DNA of 64,000 nt from Harmothoe impar (Eukaryota; Annelida; Polychaeta; Phyllodocida; Polynoidae): the NCBI GenBank assembly GCA_947462335.1, contig OX381721.1:11669910-11733909 (forward strand), written 5' to 3'. The translations under genes and the position numbers were made by a program. Under the pieces are notes generated by a model. It was not told the DNA's origin. It did not search any database and saw only the letters and a list, made by a program, of their open reading frames with translations. Positions 48,317 to 57,349 of the stretch are shown piece by piece (the stretch's first letter is position 1; every line of letters starts with the position of its first letter).

Positions 48317-48387
48317 CTTTTCAGGTAGTACTCGAAAGGTAAGATGGCGCTGATACAGCCTAGACCGTACCGTTCAGCAGCAGCCGT
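48317..48387 (-). CDS. Candidate 71-bp minus-strand exon
   Basis: Acceptor ACTAACCTTCCACCCGCCAG and an excellent donor GAAAAG/GTGAGA. Following the first exon in phase 0 it reads TAAAERYGLGCISAILPFEY. Its end phase (two bases) does not lead into an open frame at 48190, so either this or that exon is alternative or wrong. The plus strand here also shows AAGATGGCGCTG, considered and set aside. Confidence 0.3.
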
Positions 48388-48555
48388 CTGGCGGGTGGAA
48401 GGTTAGTTTCTACTATCGGCCATACCTCTCCAACCTCCACATGCAAATCGGCTTTCCCAAGACTACTCTACAATACAGATCAATCATTGCCTTGTGTTAC
48501 ATTTTTTTGCTCTTACTTTCTTCCCCCATTCCTCTCCGGTATTCCCATGTGCTAC

Positions 48556-48690
48556 CTTGTAATCTTGTATACTTGAGCGATGCTTGCAATCATATCCAAG
48601 TCGGCAAGTTAAATCGATCAATCGTCTGAGAAGCGACTCGCTTCGATTATTTATACATTTGTGCATGTTTTCACACCCCGTCCCCTCCAT
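48556..48690 (-). CDS. Candidate first coding exon of a minus-strand gene
   Basis: The minus strand has CCACCAAGATGG, a near-ideal animal start context, with ATG at 48690. Forty-five codons follow (MEGTGCENMHKCINNRSESL, then LRRLIDLTCRLGYDCK) to a donor ACAAG/GTAGCA at 48555 in phase 0. The amphipathic leucine pattern looks like a real helix. The frame stays open past the donor to 79 codons. No family recognised. Candidate downstream exons follow at 48.39 to 42.75 kb on the same strand. Confidence 0.42.
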
Positions 48691-48699
48691 CTTGGTGGC

Positions 48700-51600
48700 T
48701 GTCGTGAGCTTTTTGCAGCTCACATTGACATGACACCAACACGCAACACGCCTTAAAAGGAGCTGCTCCGAGTTGCTCCAGAGCTGCTCTCAGCCTCCTT
48801 AAAGTACTGGCCGAGCTCACTCTATTAGAGGGCCCCTCTCTTTAAATGAGTTTTATGACTATACATTAAGTACGTATGATTAGGATCTACATGCTGTACC
48901 TCGAATATCGTATATATCACAATAAAGGAGTCTGATGTGTCAAATATTTATATCCATGGGAGCCCTAACATTCCATTATCACATAGTATGACTAAACCAT
49001 AAACGGTTTATCACTATAGGACAAATGGGGTTATAATGACTAAAGACCAACTATAATACAGTGAGGTTCCTGTTAGCTTGATGCGGATCTTCCCATACAT
49101 GTGCATGTAGCCTACCACATATATAAAGGGCTACATTAGCTACAGTGAACTTAAGGATTGTGTTATGACCTGTCACATGTGGCAGGTAGTTTATCCCTCT
49201 GCTAACATTATCCAGGGTAACATGTCTCAACACATCTCAACATGTGGGTCACACTCAAAGGGAGGCCCCTTTCAGCACCCACCACCAGCTCCCACAGATA
49301 TACACGTCATACATGTAGGCACCATCGTGACAGGGAGGGGGAGTGGTCGTGATGTTTCTGTCAATATTAAATAATAATATATAGCAACCATGTATGTTGC
49401 ACTGATCGAAGTGAAAGAGAGGAGGGGGAGGATGAAGCGGTAGAAAGGAGGCAAGGGGGTGGAGGGAATAAAGGAGCTGGGGAGAGGAGAGAGAGGAAGG
49501 AAGGAGCATGGATGGAGAGAGGGAGTGCATGTAAGCTTCTACTGAGGTGGCACCCTCCTCCCTGTGATCCTGGATGTTTGGTCAGGTGGGTGCACATGAG
49601 GACATATTAGGGTTGGCTCACATGAAACCTGTAACCCATATACCATCCCTCGATGGGTGCAGTGGCTAACTCGTCATGTAAGTTCTACTGGGGTCAATGG
49701 GCCGAGCTGATGGATGACTCCAGGTGATTATATAGACCCTAATGGGGTGAGAATTATTTCTTCCCATGACATGAACATGAGAGACACGGGGGCATACAGG
49801 GGCTACAGCATCTACTTACCCCTCACCCCATGGCTTCACCCTACATAGATCCATATTAAAGGTACATAGATATAATTCATTTGTCCAAAAGATGGTAGTT
49901 ATATATTATAGAGTACAGATTTTGGTATTACATTATTTTCTACACATTAATTCAGAGCCTATAAAATTATTTTCCTATACTACTATCAGTCCTCACTAAG
50001 TCTAAAAACCCTGATAAAGCCTTCTACGGGAAAAGAACTGTATTCCGATTCACTAAAATATTGAAACCCAAATAATTGTGGCTCTGGCTTTAATATGAGT
50101 ATGCATGTGTGTATAGTATGGCATCAGTAGGTAGCTGGAGATGGCAGCAGCAGGAGAAGGCTGACAGGGGAGGGGGGACATGTACTACAGGGTTCGTATA
50201 ATCCCCCCTGGAGCAGTGGGACGGCTTCAATCCTCTTTTGTCATCACAAGGCACCAGACTCAAAGGTCAAGTACCCCTGGGGCAAGGTCAGAGACAGGTC
50301 ATGGTCATGGTAATCCCTGCTGCATGCTGGGACAATATGGGTGCCAGACCATCATAATCCTCCACGTGTCAAGGAGAATGAGATCTATATTCAACACTAT
50401 ACGTCTTACAGAGTATTAGAGACGTCACCTGTGTTATATACAGGCCATGCAGATCTATATTCCACATGAGGTCTTACATAAACTAGCCAGCTGTCTGAAG
50501 GACATGGGGATCAATATTCAGAGTTAAATCCATATAGAGATTGATTATCGTCCTGTGCAACTCGAAAATATGGAATAATTGGCCTCTTTCAGAGAAGAAT
50601 CTTACATCTTGAACAGAATTAGCGTTGGTGGTTTTTACCTGTTAAATCCATTATATTTGGGTCAATCTCAGCTTCACCAGTACCTGGGACATGGCTGCGA
50701 TAGGGACTAGAGCTGATCAGTCACAATTTAAGGAGAAGAATTGACTTAAATTCATTTTGATCCAAGAATAGATTATCACTCTAACCCATTTCCCAAGTGG
50801 GAACTTTCTATCGCTTTCTCCTGGAAAAACTTTTTTTCATGGGAAATCCCGTCTAAATGCAAATAGGTATCATGATGGGTGAATTATTAAGGGCCCTCTT
50901 CTGGACTACTAATCCTACCCACTCTGACACAGAGTTGGGACAGGTTAATAATTGGGATGCTATCAGAATTATAACAGTTATTCCCTTGACAAATTGACGT
51001 ATTTCATTTGCAACTAATCCACGAGCTCAAAATTATTTCTTTTTATCGATATCACTTTCCTACAGCCGATCGATTGGAAACTATATATACACGAGCCTGT
51101 ATCGATGATCGACGGAAACGTGCAAGTAGGGGCATGTAGGCGGTAGGAGTGGCTGAAGCCATAGATTACAGCAGATGGGATCGACATTATGGAATATCCA
51201 GATCCACATCTCATTTCTCATGTCCCTCAAGACCCCCCCCCCCCCTCCCCTACCCACTGAATCCTTCACTAACCTCTAATGTGTTAAAACAATTGGACTA
51301 GACAGGCCAGACGATGCCGTTGCGTGCAGGTAGAGGCCAATCGGAATATCACATGTTGGGAAGGTGAAGAATGACCTTAGTCTTGTCTTACCATATCAGC
51401 CCCCCCCCCCCCAACACACACACGCCCACAGCGACTGTCAAAAACATGCGCTACTTTCACACTGTCCCATTATAAATCATTTTACCATCAGTACCTGACC
51501 GTTGTCTAGCAGGCCGCCCCACCACTATACTATAGTGGTTGGGATATCAGCACTCATATCATTTCAACATCAAATATTCATGCGTGTGTGGTATACGCAC

Positions 51601-52062
51601 ATGTCAGGCTTCTGTTGTTATCCTTACCAACAGCTCCTATACTAAAGCCATGCTAACATGTACCCATCCCCCCCTCCCAACATTAGCTTTCTATCCACAG
51701 CCCAACCCATCTCCCGGACACACACCCTCTACACACACTGGAGGATGTGACAGGTGACATGAGGACCCCCTGTCTAGGCCTTGACAGGTATTCACCCCAA
51801 ACACACTAGAGGACAGGTTCCCACTTTCCCCCATTACCTCCTCTAACCCTAGTGGAGGGAGCTGACAGTCTGGTCGGGCCAGCCTGTAGGGTTGGCATTG
51901 TGACCAGGTTTAAGGGGCTGTCACCAAACCAGTGTTCTACAGGTGATAGCACTACCTCATGTCACTGACATATGTGTATGTATACCATGTACATTAGTGT
52001 AAAGTTGGACTTTTTCTCTACATTTTAATGTGTATTCACCTCGTGCTTCAATGTGTATGTAG
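48700..52062. other. Noncoding stretch between divergent candidate genes
   Basis: 48760-48810 has clustered GAGCTGCTC-type words just upstream of the minus-strand first exon. 49418-49525 is purine-rich. On the plus strand at about 50135-50310 a 57-codon frame (SYNPPWSSGTASILFCHHKA) looks protein-like but lacks clear splice sites. 51236 and 51402 are C runs. No supported gene. Confidence 0.35.
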
Positions 52063-52194
52063 AGACGAAGCTCAATATAACATCATTAGACAAATTCGAA
52101 CACGTAATTTTCTGGTGGCACACAACGCCATGACTACACCGTTCGGAAGGGAGTCACGAGCAGCTGGAATCTCCCTCAAAGTCTACCAAAACCA
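52063..52194 (+). CDS. Candidate internal exon, plus strand
   Basis: The acceptor TTCACCTCGTGCTTCAATGTGTATGTAG and a consensus donor CCA/GTGAGT enclose 132 bp, open with a one-base start and two-base end. It encodes YNIIRQIRTRNFLVAHNAMT, then TPFGRESRAAGISLKVYQN. Amino-acid content is strongly protein-like and the minus strand is closed in all frames. Product not recognised. This is one of the more convincing host exons in the window. Confidence 0.42.
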
Positions 52195-52580
52195 GTGAGT
52201 CCTGAATTAGACATTCTAACGACATGTCTGCCTTGATTTACGTCCCATAGTCTATGCAGATTCTCATAGTAAAACCAGGGATCATCATATATTATTCTCT
52301 TTTATGTTTTTAATCGGGTGAGCCATTACCTGTACAGGTGTCAATTCACTTAATACCACCCATCCCCATCCCTTGACTGGTGGTGACACTACTCACCCTC
52401 AATACCCCACCTACAGGTATATAATATATTATTATAACTAATTACCACATCTAACCTCATTCTTGGCCTGCGCGCCGACCATCAGCCTATTCTACTCACG
52501 CCGTCAACCAACAAACACCTCTCAAAAGTTTGTTTGTGAACGTTCCCCAGTGTTTTCTGGGTGCTGCCAGCCGCCGTGAG

Positions 52581-52737
52581 AGAAGCCTCTGCTGGTAGAT
52601 GTCTTCATCACCAGCCTCCTTCAACTCTCCCTGACAAAACACACCTATCAGGAACCCTTACTGAGCCGACAGCAGCAGCTCATGGAGCAGCTCATAGAAG
52701 CTGTCAACCAGCACTTCTACACGACACGTCACCGGTT
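52581..52737 (+). CDS. Candidate plus-strand exon, reading frame ambiguous
   Basis: A consensus donor GGTT/GTGAGT ends it at 52737; the acceptor (GCCGCCGTGAG) is poor. One frame reads LLVDVFITSLLQLSLTKHTY and then a Gln/Leu helix ending QHFYTTRHR; another, which fits the end phase of the 52063-52194 exon, reads EASAGRCLHHQPPSTLPDKT. The minus strand also offers a short frame with a good donor CTCA/GTAAGG. Coding is likely; frame and even strand are open. Confidence 0.3.
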
Positions 52738-53484
52738 GTGAGTGTGTAGAGGGGGGGGGGGCTGTTCTTACCTCCTGCTTACCGCAATACTGCCTGCTAG
52801 AGGAGTTTTAAATGGAAAACCTCTTCTGCATTTTCACAAACATTCTGAAAATTAATATGATTTATATAGGAATATGGCTCAGCGTGATACTCATGATCTA
52901 CCACTAGTATTGAGACTGCATGTGGATGAGTATTTTTTTGTGCCTTTTTTTTTCTCTTTTATATATTCAAATCCAATGTTTTCCACATAATATGCGGTAT
53001 GCCTGATAGCATGCATTCACCTTCACCTTCACCAGGGCCAAACATTTCATGTTGACAACAATGCCATCCTGATCTCCCTATGGTACATAGTCTATAGCCG
53101 TGAGATATAGCCCTCCACACACCTCTGCTATACACACTCTACACCCTGACATACTGACAATGCTGCAGACTGAGCTGCTTGTTATAACGACTTACAAACT
53201 CCCCCTTTTGCTTCAACATGCTCATAGTCCCTAGAGACGCCTGCCACCATTGCTGAAAGCACAACGTTTTTATACCCTCCGGTCTCCTTATTCACAATAA
53301 GCGATCAATATACAGGAAAGCCTGACTGCCTGCTTTTTTTACTACCACCTTTTTTTAAAGGGAGGAGCGAGACTGACTGGGTGTTGGGGTGGGGTAGGGG
53401 GTGGCGGTAGGATTCTGCTCCAGGGGACTATTCATGAACGCTCCTTGATTGAACTTATATATTACCCCTTATCTTTCTACCCAG

Positions 53485-53568
53485 GTCCGCAGGCCCCGCC
53501 ACTCATCACTCATTAGTTTTTATGCAGCCATCGCCTCCCTTTTGAAGACCACTTTCTCATATCTTTAA
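53485..53568 (+). CDS. Candidate terminal exon, plus strand
   Basis: A very good acceptor (TTACCCCTTATCTTTCTACCCAG) at 53484. In phase 0 it reads VRRPRHSSLISFYAAIASLL and stops at TAA 53566-53568; in the one-base phase it reads SAGPATHHSLVFMQPSPPF and stops at TGA 53543-53545. Each phase can be reached from one of the two frames of the preceding candidate exon. No clear AATAAA was seen close downstream. Confidence 0.32.
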   Translation, partial: VRRPRHSSLISFYAAIASLLKTTFSYL

Positions 53569-54591
53569 TGGACCAGGTTGAAATATATAAAGCATTTCTC
53601 ATATGAACATAGCACTGTTCCATGAGTACGGTATACAGAGTATACAGACACCAGGAGCATTAGCATTCCATCTGCTTTATTATACTATTACTGATCACGT
53701 TGACTTATCTATAAGAGGGATTGTGCAGCTATCTTTTCCTGATGTGTCAAATCACTGTTGCCTGTCTCAGATCTATATCTTAAAATTCCCATCTTAATCA
53801 CATCTTTGAGAAAGACTTAGATGTGCCACAGACAGTCTTACATATGATTAATGACATTCAGTGTTAAGGCTTTCACTTACTTAATACCCTGGACGATAGG
53901 ACGAATGTCTGTATTTCCTTTATGAGCCTTAATGACTTTGAACAGTCCCTATACACTATAATCTAGATGTAGATAACATTCTGTCTCTAAAATAGTTTTC
54001 ATGTTATACAGAACAGAGGCTATAATACGTTGTCACCAGGAATGTGAAAATAGATGAGGTAGGGGGACAATACTGCATGGTAAGACACACTCCAGGTTTT
54101 GGAGTGTCAAGCAAGATGCAATACTGCATGGGCAATATGTCTAAGTGCCTGGAGCCCCTTTCTTATGGCACATGATACAGCGACTTCATCATTGAGTTTG
54201 GCTTAGAAAGCTGCATAGTCAGGTTTTTATCCTGCCCCTAACACTACACCATTCTGAGTGAGTAGCTGAAATGTCACGTGATAAAAAAGCTACACACTGA
54301 TTGGTGTGTCTGTTGTTGTTGGCTTGAGATGGAGTTTATGATATTGCTTAGTAGTGTGGCCAGCAGTACCTGAATGTAAGATTGGCCTCATAAGCTCATC
54401 TTACTGTTCCCTCACCTGGTCCATTATAAGGTGTGTAATATCGAATACTGAACTCACCTAGAAAGACAAGAAAACACACATTAGTTTGATTACACAAATA
54501 CCACACAATGAAATAGCTAAATAATTAAAATGCCTAGGGTAGATAATATCAGATACTGTGCAGTTGTTCTACCACCGATTAGTAGTAGTAA
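53569..54591. other. Noncoding stretch
   Basis: Nothing recognised. Possible 3' flank of the plus-strand gene. Confidence 0.4.
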
Positions 54592-54914
54592 GGGAGTGCT
54601 AATTTTTTAACAACAGGGGGGGTGGTGGATTTGGGGGGGGGGTAAAAAATGTGGACCCCTTGACCGGGGGGGGGGGGGTAAAAAAATTCAGACCCCTCTT
54701 GGGGGGGGGCAAAACAATTCAACCTGTTTTGAGGGGAAAAGCCCGGCCGTTACTATGCTACAATGGGGCGCGAACGTGCACGATTTTCAGCCTGCCGGGG
54801 GGGGTGATAAATTTCGACCCCTCTAGAGGCGGGGGGGGGGGTAAAAAAAATGTGCGCGCTCCGCGCGAAATCTCACCACCCCCCCCCCCCTGTTCTTAAA
54901 AAATGAGCACTCCC
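54592..54914. mobile_element. 323-bp Harbinger-like MITE with G-run interior
   Basis: The ends GGGAGTGCTAATTTTTTAAC and the complementary right end (GTTCTTAAAAAATGAGCACT, CCC) are flanked by TAA on both sides (54589-54591, 54915-54917). The interior repeats a module of G-run then TAAAAAAATTCAGACCCCT three to four times. It shares the GGGA-start and TAA preference with the 38336 element but not sequence. Confidence 0.7.
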
Positions 54915-55023
54915 TAATACATCATAGTAATGAATCAAGACGCATCACTTGGAAAACTAGGATGCAAAGACAAAAATACTGAAGATCCAACGTATTTAAC
55001 TATTAATTCATATTCTGTGTAAA

Positions 55024-56263
55024 CCCGGACCAGAATGCAGTAGAAAAACAGCCCTAAAACAGTGTGCAAACAGTGTAGTGCTGCAGTATTGCTTCAGTTC
55101 CAAATCAGTCTGATAATCAGTGTCAAATCAGCATCTACTGCTAGTCTACTGGCAAAAGCTACAGAACAGTGCAGCAGTAGCCCAGCTCTAAATCAGTAGT
55201 ATATCAGCTAGTAGGCAGCATTGGAACAGCATGTCCGAAATATGTAAATGAGGTGGCAGCTGTTGAACAGCATCTACTGATTTGCTGCTGGAATACAGTG
55301 CCTATTCAGTAGTAGTAGCACCCCATAAAGGATCAGCATCGAATCAGTACTGCTGGATAACCACTGTCCTGGCAGCAGTTGAAAAGTACACTACTGACTA
55401 CGTACTGCTGTAGCAGTATGCCATCAGTAGTACGGATGTTAAGGTGAGTGATTAGTAGATTTGTAAATAAAAGATGTTATTCAAGAAAAGGTCAAAATAG
55501 TGAATCCAGTAAAATTACTATGCAACACATTAGGCCCTCCCCTTCCATCCACTGTTGTACACTGTTGACATCCACAAATATAGTATGTACCAAGGAGATA
55601 CAGTATACTTCTACCCAGACAGTCTCACTGCTTTCTCCATCTTACTCTAATAGAACATAGAGATAGATTTCAAATTACTGATTTACTTACCAAGGTGAAC
55701 TCTAAAATTCAGTTTCAAGTAGCCCACTGTAGTCACGGGGTCTTCAATGCATTGTATGCCAATTCTTGTAACATTAAATGGGATCCTTTAGTGTGTATTT
55801 CTCTAAAATATGCTCCCTGTGTGCTTCTTTGTTTGGTCCATGGCCAGTTCCCTCCTTCTCTAACTGTCAGAATTTTATAACCCAAATAAAATGAGGTCAC
55901 AAGCACTAGGGAACTCTGGGAATTCAGCATTGAATCAGTTGACTGCTGCAACCACGCTATGTCTCAGGAGCATTGAATCAGTTGACTCACTATATTCATG
56001 AAGTGACAAAGTGACAGCAGTTGACATTCAGTTGACTGCTGCCTCTATACTGCTGCACGGAGTGTGTCAGCAGCAGTACTTGAATATATCTTATCAAGTT
56101 TCAGTTGAGGGTTAGCGGACTGCTGAATCTAGACTGTATAAAGCAGTGGAGGATCAGCAGGTTTGGGAGTGGTGTATCAGTGCATACTGAGATCTGCAGT
56201 TGTTATTCAGCATATTTTCAGTATCCACTGATTTAGGAAGTATATGCTGCCTTCTGGTCCGGG
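55024..56263. mobile_element. 1.24-kb TIR element with CAGT-rich subterminal arms
   Basis: The ends CCCGGACCAGAATGCAG and, in reverse, CCCGGACCAGAAGGCAG match with one mismatch. About 400 bp inside the left end and 310 bp inside the right end are packed with CAGT, CAGCAG, ACTGCTG and CAGTTGACTG words in both orientations, while the 480-bp core (about 55445-55925) lacks them. No transposase frame. Subterminal motif arrays of this kind can be transposase-binding sites. Target duplication not clear. Confidence 0.6.
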
Positions 56264-57034
56264 AAGGGTATTACTATCAAATAGTACATAGCTATAGACA
56301 TACTATGATATTCAATAATAGAGATCCGCTCCCTCCGCAGATCGGTTACATGGTCTTTCATCATCTAATCATATATCATATTAGGGTGTCAGCGCAAAAC
56401 CATCTTCACCCTGCATACTTCCAGACTGTGAAACCTCACTTAGCAACAAAGCACTTTTGACTTTTCCAAATCCAGATAGAATCTGCTTTACAGACATGTA
56501 GGAACATAACATTTGTTGCACACTACAGCAGACTAGATGGTATAAGGATGATGGCACTAGGGAGCAGGCCAGTCATCATGTAGAGCTCGGAATAGCGCTG
56601 CCTCCTAATCAACCCCCTCTGCCTGCAGGTCAACACGGTAACATCATTTAGGTGAATGGGGAGAGACAGACCACCACAACCTGAACCTCTGTAGGAACAG
56701 AGTAAAGCAGTTGTTTGTCTGCAGGTATACAGTGTCTCTGCAAATCTCCAAGCTAAATTCCATGGCTGCTGTACAACTTTTTCTTTCTTTTTTTGAACTT
56801 TTCCCATTGGACCTTTTCTGTGATTATATCCCTGATGTAACTTGTAGGTGTCCCATCGTAAAATCAGTTCATTCTGGTACAATCCATTCAATACTAATGT
56901 GACAATTTGTTTGATTATGATCCGGGTATTTGTCTCCATTAGAGCCCAGGATGAGCCCATAATGCATGAATCATAGTGAAATGACACTTCCCTACCTGCT
57001 CTGTTCTTTAGTACTGCTTTCCTTAGATTCTATC
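56264..57034. other. Noncoding stretch, insertion target of the LINE
   Basis: A minus-strand frame at 56523-56987 (154 codons) has no family features and no intact splice context. The LINE poly(A) tail begins at 57035. Confidence 0.4.
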
Positions 57035-57052
57035 TTTTTTTTTTTAATGTGT

Positions 57053-57058
57053 TTTATT
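57053..57058 (-). terminator. Polyadenylation signal of the LINE
   Basis: AATAAA on the minus strand, about 8 bases before the A tail that ends the element. A short GATGA pentamer repeat (57263-57283) lies earlier in the 3' UTR. Confidence 0.75.
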
Positions 57059-57349
57059 GGGTAAAAGATAACAAATACAAGAGTAGATGCATCATCCTAG
57101 CATAGGCGCATTGCCTTACTTCCGCTAGGTCCCCTATCATTCAAGGCTTATCACAGATATTCAATACATATGGTTATGGCGTATCATTCAATATATATAT
57201 CTCATTACATGATCAGACTCAGGGTATTCCGTTATCACAATGTGTATATCACAGTCCGTAATGATGAGATGAGATGAGATGAGTGGGGGGGTGGTTGGTG
57301 TACAAATAAATAGGGGGCATTCTTCAAGACATACATAAAATTTATACGA

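Noticed and set aside
48344..48400. Plus-strand ATGGCGCTG with downstream donor as a first exon
   Set aside because: The minus strand of the same interval has better acceptor and donor words and fits a minus-strand gene, so the plus-strand start is less likely.
52505..53450. Harbinger-like element with GTGAACGTTCCC ends
   Set aside because: Words near 52528 and 53425 resemble right ends of the 38336 family but are in the same orientation; no left end or duplication found.
56523..56987. 154-codon minus-strand frame
   Set aside because: It is long for chance but low in coding character, with no domain, splice or promoter support.
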